Source: Opitutales bacterium (GTDB taxonomy: Bacteria > Verrucomicrobiota > Verrucomicrobiia > Opitutales > Opitutaceae). From it: a DNA stretch of 10,627 bases. Location: assembly GCA_021772595.1 (NCBI GenBank), contig JAJFLS010000237.1, positions 1 to 10,627 of the forward strand, written 5' to 3'. Positions 1 through 6,867 of this stretch are shown here, piece after piece; position 1 is the stretch's first letter, and each line of letters opens with the position of its first letter. The notes beneath the pieces are model-generated. The model had not been told where the DNA came from. It was given only the letters and a program-made list of their open reading frames with translations, and searched no databases. Made by a program: the position numbers and the translations under genes.

Positions 1-295
1 TTAATTTGGGCTGTTTGTTTGTTGGGGTTTCGGTTGGGTACCCCGTTTTTTACTTGTTTTTGCGGATTGTGGGGTCTGGCCACGCCAAGCCCCTACAGAT
101 TTTGGGCTTATGGTACAGTCTATTAGAGAGTGCACTAATAAGGGCCGTGAAGGCTCGGGACGGCGCCCGAGCACTACCTTTTTCTCGAGCGAAGCTCGAG
201 CATTGAGGTCGCATCCGGGCGCCGTCCCGGATAAAAATGTGGTATATTGCACTTATTTGATAGCCTCTTAGAATGTCCTACGAATTGAAATATAC
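1..295. other. Non-coding region downstream of the SnoaL-like gene
   Basis: I see no convincing gene here; open frames on both strands run through the palindrome and have low-complexity, unnatural composition. The left part (1-120) is G/T-rich. The stretch 75-97, read on the minus strand, begins TGTAGGGGC and contains a short TGGC-GTG-GCCA hairpin, which makes it a possible degenerate single REP. The right part holds the compound palindrome annotated separately at 119-263. The SnoaL-like gene on the minus strand ends at 296, so the palindrome lies just beyond its stop and could protect or end its transcript, but there is no T-tract of the kind a rho-independent terminator needs. Confidence 0.6.
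119..263. repeat. Compound palindrome: REP-like hairpin pair in inverted orientation
   Basis: The arms at 156-169 and 216-229 are a perfect 14-bp inverted repeat (CGGGACGGCGCCCG). Each arm can also fold alone: 154-171 as CTCGGG/CCCGAG and 214-231 as TCCGGG/CCCGGA. The two outermost base pairs of these hairpins differ but still pair. At the centre is CTCGAGC-GAA-GCTCGAG (184-200). Outside, 119-133 and 248-263 are a weaker inverted repeat sharing CTAT and AGTGCA. The layout matches a REPIN-like element (two inverted REPs), though the sequence differs from the REPs further right in the window. Confidence 0.6.
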
Positions 296-745
296 TTATG
301 ATTGCGACATCGCTTCAGATTTTGATTGGGGGCTCAAAGCTTGGGCCAATGTGTTCATGTCGAGCATGTCCAATTGCGATAGCAATGTCGTGTAGTCGAC
401 TACGTTCCTCGCTTCCGTCGCTTTCCCATCTTTCCATTTTACTGACAGGCTAAATGGGAAATCGACTTTGCGGTTGGTTGCTTTGTGGGTCGCGGTAAAT
501 CGCGCGTGTCCAACTACGTGGCCATCTTCTTCTGCCATTTCAAAAACATCTATGTGAATTGCTTCAAAGACGCTTAAGAACTGGTGGTAGAGTTTGAGAA
601 AGCCTTCTGGACCCGGCGATGAAAGATCCAGACCTGCAATGTCGCAACGAGTGCACATGAGTTCGTGAATCGCGGCCTCTTCCAGATTGTTCCAAACGCG
701 TTCATGCCATTCGAGAGTTAGTTCCTTTGCTGTTTTCGTTTTCAT
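296..745 (-). CDS. SnoaL-like / NTF2-fold family protein
   Basis: A 149-residue protein without signal peptide or membrane segment, so probably cytoplasmic. Its size and pattern fit the SnoaL-like (NTF2-fold, alpha+beta barrel) superfamily: an amphipathic N-terminal helix (LTLEWHERVWNNLEEAAIHE, residues 9-28), a PGPEGFLKLYHQF helix around 44-56, then alternating strands with HVVGHARFTATHKA near 75-88 and FPFSLSVKWKDGKATEARNV near 96-115. Family members include polyketide cyclases, ester cyclases and many uncharacterised proteins; the reaction here cannot be told. The ATG at 743-745 follows an A/T-rich leader with no clear Shine-Dalgarno. It lies 53 nt downstream of the VOC gene on the same strand and may be cotranscribed with it. 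The fold assignment is by pattern only and the specific function is unknown. Confidence 0.8.
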   Translation of the reverse strand: MKTKTAKELTLEWHERVWNNLEEAAIHELMCTRCDIAGLDLSSPGPEGFLKLYHQFLSVFEAIHIDVFEMAEEDGHVVGHARFTATHKATNRKVDFPFSLSVKWKDGKATEARNVVDYTTLLSQLDMLDMNTLAQALSPQSKSEAMSQS

Positions 746-798
746 AATATATTTGTTTAGGATTCGAATTGATTAAAAAGGCTGGAGCTTGAAGCGCT

Positions 799-1161
799 CT
801 ATTTCGGCTCCCAGAGTTCGATGGGATTTCCTTCTGGATCGTGGAGCCGGGCGAAGCGGCCGTTGGGGTAGAGCTCGGGATCGACGGTAGCTTCGATGCC
901 GGAAGATTTGAGTTGCGCGACAATCGTATCCAGATTTTTGACGCGGAAGTTGATCATCCAGTTTTTTTCTGCGTTTCCGAAGTATTCCGAATCGCGGGGA
1001 AAAGGCGCAAATACGGTTGGACCGGCTCCTTGGGCCCACGGTTTTTGATCGTAGTCGGATGGCACGAGATCGATCCCGAGATGATCTCTGTACCATTCTG
1101 CTAAAGCGCTCTCGTCGTTCGCTCGGAAAAATATGCCGCCGATTCCTGTGACTCGTTCCAT
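799..1161 (-). CDS. VOC superfamily (glyoxalase/bleomycin resistance-type) protein
   Basis: A 120-residue single-domain protein with the beta-alpha-beta-beta-beta pattern of the vicinal oxygen chelate superfamily in two modules: the first starts VTGIGGIFFRANDESALAEW and the second NWMINFRVKNLDTIVAQLKS. It ends with the typical LHDPEGNPIELWEPK. The glutamate of IELWEP is where many VOC enzymes place a metal ligand, but the first strand has glycine where metal-dependent members usually have histidine, so metal use is uncertain. No signal peptide; probably a cytoplasmic dimer. The start ATG (1159-1161) lacks a clear Shine-Dalgarno. It lies 87 nt downstream of the sulfatase and 53 nt upstream of the SnoaL-like gene, all on the minus strand. 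The family is clear; the substrate cannot be inferred. Confidence 0.88.
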   Translation of the reverse strand: MERVTGIGGIFFRANDESALAEWYRDHLGIDLVPSDYDQKPWAQGAGPTVFAPFPRDSEYFGNAEKNWMINFRVKNLDTIVAQLKSSGIEATVDPELYPNGRFARLHDPEGNPIELWEPK

Positions 1162-1248
1162 TTTTAGTATTGCGTAATGTGTTGAGCTATTGGGTACGCG
1201 ATCAGCGATCGCATCTACCGTTTTGAGTGGCGTGTTGCCGTGGTGGGT

Positions 1249-2643
1249 TTACTGATTTTGGGTTCTTCTGTTGTTGGAGAGCGGTGTTTCGGCGCTCACG
1301 GATTCAAGGTAAGAGAGAAGGGAGCTCTTTAGGGCTGTGGCTTTTTCTGGTTGAGCATCGGCAATGTCGTTGCCTTCTTCTCGCGGATCGTCCGAGAGCT
1401 TGTATAGCTCGTGGCCGCGGATTTTCCCTTGCTTCGTCCACAAGAGCATCAGCTTGTAGTCGTCTTGCCGTATCGCTGAGAATCCCCTGTTGGGCCGGTG
1501 GAATATGAGGGCGTCGTGGCGTCGTTTAAGCGTTGCGGCCGAATCGGCGAAGATCGGTCGGAGGCTGACTCCGTCGACTTCTTTCGAGAAATCGAATTTG
1601 CCGCCGGCTAGCTCGTAGAAGGTGGGCAGCAGATCGTAGCCGGCGACCGGCGTGCGCGAAACTGTCCCAGCCTTGATTCCGGGTCCTCGGACCATGAAGG
1701 GAACGCGGATGCCGCCTTCGTAGAGGCTGTGTTTCGCTCCGGTGAGAGGAATGTTGGTAGGCGTTCGCGTGTTGTCCCCGCCCGGGACCGTTCCGCGTCC
1801 GCCATTGTCGGCCATGAAAACGACGTAGGTGTTGTCGACAATATCGAGCGAATCGAGAGCGTCGAGAAGATCACCGACGCCATTGTCCAGCTCCTCCATC
1901 ATTCCGGCCCACGCTTCTGTGTATCCACGATCTGGGGCGCCTTTCTTCTTGTACTTTTCCAGCATCGGTTCGCTGCAGACGACGGAAAGATGCTGGGCGT
2001 AATAGCTGGCTTGAACGTAGAACGGTTTGCCGCTGGTCGCTTGTTCGCGCATGAAAGCAATGGCGTGGTTGGTGACGGTTTTCGTCAGCTTCGGGTCTTC
2101 GTTGTCGATGTAGAATGGCGGCGTGTTGGTGTGCGTTGCCTTCGGGTTGCCGGGGTTTAGGGATCGCGGCATGCCGCCAGTGAGGTTGCCGGTCATGCCG
2201 TCGCTCGCGTCGTAGCCGCACTGCTCTGGGGTAGAGATCATGTTCTCGCCCCATTTACCGAAGTGGGCGCAGCGATAGTCGGGATTGGCCTGTTTCAATG
2301 CGACCGGGATGGTGGTGTGATCAGCTGGTATCCATGCGCTTTTGAATTCGGAACCGCTTCGAGCTGCGGTTGTGCCGCAAAGGATCGCTCGCCGTGTTGG
2401 AGTGCAGAGCGGGGCGGGCGAGTAGCCGCTGGTGAATCGAATCCCACTGCGGCCGAGCCGGTTCATATTCGGAGTCTCGAGATAAGACGATTGCGCTTCC
2501 GCGACTCGAGAATCTATCGTCTCCGAGAGTTGGCTCCAGCCCTGGTCATCGGTCAGAATCAGCAGGAAATTGGGAGCTGTCGCAAATGCGGCGTGCGCGA
2601 GGCACAACACGATGGGAAACAAGAGCGGGTTGATTCTAATCAT
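1249..2643 (-). CDS. Secreted sulfatase, formylglycine-dependent (S1 family)
   Basis: Hydrolyses a sulfate ester, probably on a glycan, in the periplasm or outside the cell. From the ATG at 2641-2643 it is 464 residues and opens with a signal peptide (MIRINPLLFPIVLCLAHAAFA); a TTG 69 nt upstream would bury that peptide behind 23 residues, so the ATG is preferred. The sulfatase core is clear: metal-binding DD at 32-33 (LTDDQGW), the formylglycine motif C80-T-P-T-R84, HFGKWGE, and a second metal site in MADNGGRG, followed by LYEGGIRVPFMVRGPG and a short C-terminal domain with the usual LYKLSDDPREEGND. The signature deviates slightly (Thr at the fourth place, and CG where the family usually has TG). 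It needs a formylglycine-generating or anSME enzyme not present here. It diverges from the unknown 2894-4303 gene and leads the minus-strand run with the VOC and SnoaL-like genes. The S1 subfamily and substrate are not resolved. Confidence 0.95.
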   Translation of the reverse strand: MIRINPLLFPIVLCLAHAAFATAPNFLLILTDDQGWSQLSETIDSRVAEAQSSYLETPNMNRLGRSGIRFTSGYSPAPLCTPTRRAILCGTTAARSGSEFKSAWIPADHTTIPVALKQANPDYRCAHFGKWGENMISTPEQCGYDASDGMTGNLTGGMPRSLNPGNPKATHTNTPPFYIDNEDPKLTKTVTNHAIAFMREQATSGKPFYVQASYYAQHLSVVCSEPMLEKYKKKGAPDRGYTEAWAGMMEELDNGVGDLLDALDSLDIVDNTYVVFMADNGGRGTVPGGDNTRTPTNIPLTGAKHSLYEGGIRVPFMVRGPGIKAGTVSRTPVAGYDLLPTFYELAGGKFDFSKEVDGVSLRPIFADSAATLKRRHDALIFHRPNRGFSAIRQDDYKLMLLWTKQGKIRGHELYKLSDDPREEGNDIADAQPEKATALKSSLLSYLESVSAETPLSNNRRTQNQ

Positions 2644-2893
2644 ATGGTTTTGAGAGAAGGTTGCTCGGAAGGGTAGAGGGGAATTGATAGGGAACTTCTT
2701 CCTTGCGAGCAAGAATCAACGCCCAATGCCGTTATTGATCAAGGATCAGTGGCAACCCTAGGTATCAGATAGAAAAACGTGGGGATTTGCCGGAATCCGT
2801 TGGCGTCCTGAAAATTTTGTTGCGCAAGGGCCGAGATCTCGACTAATAAGTCGCTTCCCTTTTTGCCCTAGCCTGCAAGACCCCCCAAACTAC

Positions 2894-4303
2894 ATGCCGC
2901 TGAAGATTTCCCGTCTGAAGCAATGGATCGCCTGCGGCGGTCTCCTAACAGTCAGTCACGTTTCCGCTTTTTCCCAATCGTCCCTTTCCGGATCGGGCGT
3001 TGAGGACGATCCTGAATTCTTTGTCACTCTAGACGCGTACGTGAGGTACGGTGGCGAGATCGAGGTCATCGACGGGTTTACGGGCCGGGCGTACCACAGT
3101 GAGAATCAGGTCGTTAAAACGATTCACACAAATTTCCCGAAGATTATGGGCGGTCTGCACAAGAGGCTACTTGGACTGGAAGCGCTCCATATGAAGTACC
3201 AATTGGAGACGGGTGCCTTGCACGAGGAGCAATTGGCCGCTCTCGCCGATTCGTTCCGGATTACGAATTTCAAGCTAGATCGCGAGACGTGGCTCATTAA
3301 GGAAAAGGTGATTCTAGCAAGACTGAACTCCAAGCCGATTATTCAAATCAAAGAACTCGTGGTCTGGGAAATAGAGGAGTTGTCCCCGAATCTTAGTGGC
3401 AGCAAAAATGACGAACTCTCCTTGTTGCTTGGTGGCAGCAAATACTCCCGGAATATTCGCTACAACCGGGAAGCCGATTCTTGGGAACGCCGCGTCCTTA
3501 CCGAGTGGAGAGTGCATGTCCTAAAACGAAACGGCGTTGATATAATAGTGAAAAACCAAGGACTGAACCTTGATACGAATAAAGGATTTCACCTCATCGA
3601 GCGTGCCATTCCGAGAACCATTCTTCCAAGCAGTTTCAGGGAAGTCTCCGTTTCTTATCCCATCATCGTATCTCGGAGGGAGGACGCCGACGAACAGATC
3701 CAGCGCTTGCAGAGACTCATCGTTCAAAACATGAGCCATCTCTACGATCCGTTTACTTGGGTCGGGCGACGCAAAGTGCGGTTTCGGACGGTGTTCTCTT
3801 CGAGCCTCTTAAGCCATATGAGCGGGCGCAACTACAGGATCAAAGATCGCGACTGGTTCGATCCTGTCATCTGCCATTTCCTGAACGACGTTGTATCCGT
3901 CAGGCTTCGCGGGCTGCAAGAAGTCTATGACTTGTATGTCGCGCAACAGTTTGAGAATTCGAAGAATGTTCTGGGGGTGGAAATGGATCTCTTGAATTGG
4001 AACGCGGGGGAAAATCGAAAAGGAAAGGGCGTAAGGGAAAACAAAAAATTATACTTGAAATTCAATAGACCGGCAGGAGCCCGATTTGCTCTTCTGGATA
4101 TGTATCTACGTTATGGCGACACGTTTGTCGAAGCGCTTCGAGAAAACCTGACGAGCCTCAAAAAGAAAGGTGTCGGGAAGGACATTATTACTCAAACGAT
4201 CGAAGAAGTGAGCGGCCATCCTGCAGACGAATATATTAAGGCCGCTCTCAAGGCTCAAGTGGCCGGTATCAACAATTACCGGGAGAGGAAAAAGGGGAGT
4301 TAG
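2894..4303 (+). CDS. Secreted protein of unknown function with duplicated LDxYxRYG motif
   Basis: I do not recognise this 469-residue protein as a named family. Residues 1-28 look like a signal peptide (basic LKISRLKQ start, then WIACGGLLTV, small residues at SAFSQ), so it is probably exported; there is no other membrane segment. The mature part mixes helices and strands and is rich in charged residues, with a basic tail (NYRERKKGS). The motif F43-x-x-L-D-x-Y-x-R-Y-G53 near the N-terminus returns with identical spacing at F398-G408 near the C-terminus. A middle section (residues 199-236) has strand-like stretches such as RRVLTEWRVHVLKRNGVDII. No catalytic signature (HExxH, GxSxG, CxPSR) is seen. 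The ATG is the first good start, with no Shine-Dalgarno. It stands alone on the plus strand, divergent from the first sulfatase and followed by the repeat block at 4304-4744. It may be restricted to Opitutia-like bacteria. Confidence 0.85.
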   Translation: MPLKISRLKQWIACGGLLTVSHVSAFSQSSLSGSGVEDDPEFFVTLDAYVRYGGEIEVIDGFTGRAYHSENQVVKTIHTNFPKIMGGLHKRLLGLEALHMKYQLETGALHEEQLAALADSFRITNFKLDRETWLIKEKVILARLNSKPIIQIKELVVWEIEELSPNLSGSKNDELSLLLGGSKYSRNIRYNREADSWERRVLTEWRVHVLKRNGVDIIVKNQGLNLDTNKGFHLIERAIPRTILPSSFREVSVSYPIIVSRREDADEQIQRLQRLIVQNMSHLYDPFTWVGRRKVRFRTVFSSSLLSHMSGRNYRIKDRDWFDPVICHFLNDVVSVRLRGLQEVYDLYVAQQFENSKNVLGVEMDLLNWNAGENRKGKGVRENKKLYLKFNRPAGARFALLDMYLRYGDTFVEALRENLTSLKKKGVGKDIITQTIEEVSGHPADEYIKAALKAQVAGINNYRERKKGS

Positions 4304-4373
4304 AGAAGAGAAATCGTCTGGGGGAAGGCTCTATCCAGCTCAGCGCTTACGCGTCAACTTAAGGCGTTTTCTC

Positions 4374-4453
4374 GATTGTAGGAGCCTGCTTGCAGGCGAT
4401 CATTCCCCTGGGTATTGGCGAAATGTATCGCCTGCAAGCAGGCTCCTACAATC
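4374..4453. repeat. REPIN: two REP sequences in inverted orientation
   Basis: A perfect 27-bp inverted repeat (4374-4400 and 4427-4453) with a 26-nt spacer. Each arm reads TGTAGGAGCCTGCTTGCAGG then CGAT, and itself forms a GCCTGC-TT-GCAGGC hairpin preceded by GTAG. That is the layout of Pseudomonas-type REPs, which in inverted pairs form REPINs mobilised by RAYT (TnpA-REP) Y1 transposases. No RAYT gene is in the window. A degenerate single copy lies at 8338-8363 and a variant pair at 9175-9246. Confidence 0.85.
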
Positions 4454-4477
4454 ACCGAAACTTCGCTTTTCGCTTAA

Positions 4478-4622
4478 GAGTCTGTCGGACTTAGGCTAAT
4501 TTTTGAGAAAGCTTGTGAAATTGTGAATTTAAAGACCTTAAAATTGAATATTTGGTTCTCAGAAGAGCTCTGGCATAAATATTGAATTCTAAACGATTAG
4601 ATTTTTTCAGTCCGACAGACTC
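4478..4622. mobile_element. MITE-like element, 145 bp, 14-bp terminal inverted repeats, TTAA flanks
   Basis: Ends at 4478-4491 and 4609-4622 are perfect 14-bp inverted repeats (GAGTCTGTCGGACT). Each is bordered outside by TTAA (4474-4477 and 4623-4626), which could be a 4-bp target duplication; because TTAA is itself palindromic it could instead be part of 19-bp ends. The interior is A+T-rich and too short for a transposase, so the element would be non-autonomous. The cognate insertion sequence family is not identified. Confidence 0.55.
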
Positions 4623-4679
4623 TTAAGTTGACGCATATGCGCTTAGCGGGATCGGCCGATGCTTTCAAACCTCCCGAAA

Positions 4680-4691
4680 CCGAAATTTCGG
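4680..4691. promoter_or_regulatory. Perfect 12-bp palindrome upstream of sulfatase, possible operator
   Basis: CCGAAATTTCGG is a perfect palindrome 53 nt before the sulfatase ATG. Its size and place fit a repressor or activator site, but no regulator gene is nearby and no promoter elements were found around it. A second perfect palindrome, ATCGGCCGAT, lies at 4651-4660. Function is speculative. Confidence 0.2.
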
Positions 4692-4744
4692 CAAAGTCGA
4701 TTTGCGGCGTTGCAAAGAGGGATTCCTTTCTGAAAGCTCCGGAA

Positions 4745-6343
4745 ATGAGATCTCTCTTATCAATCCTCTACCTCGTCGCGTCGATCGCCATGGCTTCTCA
4801 TGCGTCGGCTGCTGATCGTCCGAATATCGTCTTCATCTTCTCCGATGACCATGCCCCGCACGCCATCGGCGCTTACGACGGGTGGCTCAAGTCGGTGAAT
4901 CCCACCCCGAACATCGACAAGCTCGCCGCCGAGGGGATGCTTTTCGTGAACAGTTTTTGCACGAACTCCATTTGCGGACCCAGCCGCGCCGTGATCCAGA
5001 CAGGCAAGCACAGCCACAAGAACGGCTTTATGAACAACGGGAACAGCTTCGACTGGAATCAGCAGACTTTCCCGAAACTCCTCCAGAAAGCGGGCTACCA
5101 GACCGCCATCTACGGAAAGTCCCACCTGAAAGGACAGCCGCAGGGCTACGACGATTGGGCGGTCCTTCCCGGGCAAGGGCTCTACTACAACCCCGACATG
5201 ATCACCCCTGAAGGCCAGGTGACGATCGAAGGATACTGCACGGACATCGTCACAGATATGGCCGTCGATTTTCTCAAGGAAGACCGCGATGCAGACAAGC
5301 CGTTCATGCTCATGGTCCAGCACAAGGCGCCGCACCGCAATTGGATGCCCGCGTTGCGCCACCTGAATCTCTACGACGACATCGAGATCCCCGAGCCGTC
5401 GACCTTGTTCGACGATTACGCGGACAACGCTCCGCCAGCGCGCCATCAGGAGCTCGAGATAGATCGGCATATGCACATAAATTACGACCTCTTTCTAGAT
5501 CTGACGCCGGAGTTGGAGGAACTTCCGATTTCGACTGACAAGTCGGCTTGGCGAAACATGCAGCGCATGAATCCTGAGCAAATGAAAGCCTGGCGCGACG
5601 CCTACGGCCCCAAGGACAAAGCCTTCCACGAAGCGAATTTGACTGGCAAGGACCTCGTCCGCTGGAAGTACCAGCGCTACGCGAAGAACTATTTGCGTAG
5701 CGTCAAAGGCGTCGACGAAAGCGTGGAAACGCTGGTCAATACGCTCGACGAGCTAGGCCTTACCGACAACACGATCGTCATCTACTCGTCCGACCAGGGA
5801 TTCTACATCGGAGATCACGGCTGGTACGACAAGCGCTGGATGTACGAAGAGTCGCTCAAGATGCCGTTCATCGTCAAATGGCCGGGAGTGACGAAGCCCG
5901 GATCCAAGACGCAGAAGATGGTGCAGAATCTCGACTACGCCGAAACCTTCCTCGACATTGCGGGGGCCAAGATCCCCGATGATATGCAAGGAGCGTCTGT
6001 CGTTCCACTGCTGAAAGGCGAAAATCCGAAAGACTGGCGCAACTCGATTTACTATCATTACTACGAGTACCCGAGCGTGCACATGGTACCGCGCCACAAT
6101 GGTATCCGCACGAACCGCTACAAGTTGATGCAATTCTACGAATTCGGCGAATGGGAATTCTACGATTTGAAATCGGATCCGGACGAGTACAACAACTTGT
6201 ACAATAATCCCGAATACAGCGGCCTGATCAAGCGCATGAAAAAGCAGCTCGATGGTCTCGTCGAAAAATACGAAGACGACAGCCCCATGGACGAGAAGAC
6301 CAAAGAATGGAAGGACAAGGTACGTCCGATGGCGGCGAATTGA
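4745..6343 (+). CDS. Secreted sulfatase, formylglycine-dependent (S1 family)
   Basis: A 532-residue sulfatase from the ATG at 4745, opening with a signal peptide (MRSLLSILYLVASIAMASHA, then SAADRPN). A TTG-started frame could begin at 4628, but that reads through the inverted repeat arm and buries the signal peptide, so it is rejected. Core features in order: FIFSDDHAPH with metal-binding D34/D35, the canonical formylglycine motif C77-G-P-S-R81, IYGKSHLKG with a catalytic Lys/His pair (K125, H127), VQHKAPHRNW, and YSSDQGFYIGDHGWYDKRW, then a C-terminal subdomain ending in the usual YDLKSDPDEYNNLYNN. The DQGFY...WYDKRW signature resembles proteins annotated as mucin-desulfating or N-acetylglucosamine-6-sulfatases, which suggests an exo- or endo-acting glycan sulfatase, but the substrate is not proven. 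It follows the repeat block and ends 29 nt before a strong terminator, so it is probably transcribed alone. Maturation needs an FGE or anSME encoded elsewhere. Confidence 0.96.
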   Translation: MRSLLSILYLVASIAMASHASAADRPNIVFIFSDDHAPHAIGAYDGWLKSVNPTPNIDKLAAEGMLFVNSFCTNSICGPSRAVIQTGKHSHKNGFMNNGNSFDWNQQTFPKLLQKAGYQTAIYGKSHLKGQPQGYDDWAVLPGQGLYYNPDMITPEGQVTIEGYCTDIVTDMAVDFLKEDRDADKPFMLMVQHKAPHRNWMPALRHLNLYDDIEIPEPSTLFDDYADNAPPARHQELEIDRHMHINYDLFLDLTPELEELPISTDKSAWRNMQRMNPEQMKAWRDAYGPKDKAFHEANLTGKDLVRWKYQRYAKNYLRSVKGVDESVETLVNTLDELGLTDNTIVIYSSDQGFYIGDHGWYDKRWMYEESLKMPFIVKWPGVTKPGSKTQKMVQNLDYAETFLDIAGAKIPDDMQGASVVPLLKGENPKDWRNSIYYHYYEYPSVHMVPRHNGIRTNRYKLMQFYEFGEWEFYDLKSDPDEYNNLYNNPEYSGLIKRMKKQLDGLVEKYEDDSPMDEKTKEWKDKVRPMAAN

Positions 6344-6372
6344 AGATCGCGATTTTACGTCTATAGATTTTG

Positions 6373-6405
6373 AAAACGTCCTGGTCAATCGGGGCGTTTT
6401 TTTTT
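6373..6405 (+). terminator. Rho-independent terminator of the second sulfatase gene
   Basis: AAAACGTCC (6373-6381) pairs with GGGCGTTTT (6392-6400) in a 9-bp stem with one G-T wobble and a 10-nt loop, followed by an unbroken run of T to 6405. It starts 29 nt after the sulfatase stop codon on the same strand. The A-run on the left side could give weaker termination of any minus-strand transcript arriving from the esterase gene. Confidence 0.8.
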
Positions 6406-6670
6406 GAATCAAGCCAGTAGGGCTGTAATGTCCCGCTGCACTGCGGTAGTTATCGGCTTACAGCTTTCGGGAACTAAAATAGATTTTAACCACAGATTAC
6501 CTAGAGCAGCATAGCCGCAACCAAATGTTGCCCACGGATATTCACGGATAAAACTGGGGTAGGATTCGAACCTTTTTTCCGCAAAGAGGAAATCTATTTC
6601 CTGACGCAGGAAGGAACTAGCGAACGAAGAGAGCGATGACAAAAAAGCTCAAGCAGATCGATTTCGTCAA

Positions 6671-6748
6671 CGCTTCGCTTGTTGTTCCTTCGGAACAAAT
6701 AGGTGGCTCTTCGAGCCAAAAGGTTCGAGCCGACTGAATGGCGAAGCG
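6671..6748. repeat. Branched hairpin cluster (two triloop hairpins inside an 8-bp stem)
   Basis: CGCTTCGC (6671-6678) and GCGAAGCG (6741-6748) form an outer 8-bp inverted repeat. Inside are two perfect hairpins with TTC loops: TTGTTCC/GGAACAA (6682-6698) and TGGCTC/GAGCCA (6704-6718). The span of 78 nt is tRNA-like in size, but there is no T-arm or anticodon arm in the right place, so it is not a tRNA. It may be an extragenic palindromic repeat or part of an untranslated transcript. Confidence 0.45.
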
Positions 6749-6867
6749 ATTATAGCTAAATTGTTGAATGTTGGCGAATCTGAAGATGCGTGATATGCTT
6801 CAGATCTCCAAATATTAAGAAATATCAGTTTTGAAAATCTTGTCTGAAAAACAAGATTATAACGGAC

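Larger units (their letters stand above)
4343..4642. repeat. Outer inverted repeat enclosing a REPIN and a MITE-like insertion
   Basis: The arms at 4343-4363 and 4622-4642 are 21 nt each and match at 19 positions (core GCGTCAACTTAAG). Between them are the REPIN (4374-4453) and the MITE-like element (4478-4622). Removing the latter with one flanking TTAA brings the right arm to within about 20 nt of the REPIN, giving a nearly symmetric palindrome. I infer that the MITE-like element entered the right arm later. Confidence 0.65.
4304..4744. other. Non-coding block between the unknown gene and the second sulfatase
   Basis: These 441 nt contain no supported gene. They hold the layered inverted repeats annotated separately (outer arms 4343-4363 and 4622-4642, REPIN 4374-4453, MITE-like element 4478-4622). 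Next to the sulfatase start lie two perfect palindromes, ATCGGCCGAT at 4651-4660 and CCGAAATTTCGG at 4680-4691. I could not identify a convincing sigma-70 promoter for the sulfatase gene here. Confidence 0.7.

Noticed and set aside
1..252. Open frame of 83 codons on the minus strand in the left-end region
   Set aside because: It runs through the palindrome at 119-263, its composition is dictated by repeats, and no domain or start signal is visible.
2644..2712. TTG-started 23-residue extension of the first sulfatase
   Set aside because: It would bury the signal peptide; the ATG at 2641-2643 gives a normal secreted sulfatase.
2735..2764. TTGATC with TAGGTA 18 nt later as a promoter of the unknown gene
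   Set aside because: The -10 match is poor and the leader would be about 120 nt; not strong enough to list as a feature.
4628..4744. TTG-started N-terminal extension of the second sulfatase
   Set aside because: It begins inside the inverted repeat arm and would put 39 residues before a clear signal peptide; the ATG at 4745 is preferred.
4760..5476. Long open frame (238 codons) antisense to the second sulfatase
   Set aside because: A shadow of the codon bias of the sulfatase gene, whose protein is clearly conserved; the antisense product has no recognisable domain. The same applies to 5753-6412.
6562..6572. GGATTCGAACC, which on the minus strand is the T-loop consensus GGTTCGAATCC of a tRNA
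   Set aside because: The T-stem cannot be extended beyond about two or three pairs and there is no acceptor, D or anticodon arm at proper spacing.
6409..6642. Open frame of 77 codons on the minus strand after the second sulfatase
   Set aside because: It overlaps hairpins and CACAGA/CACGGA-type repeats, matches no family I know, and such frames commonly arise from extragenic repeats.
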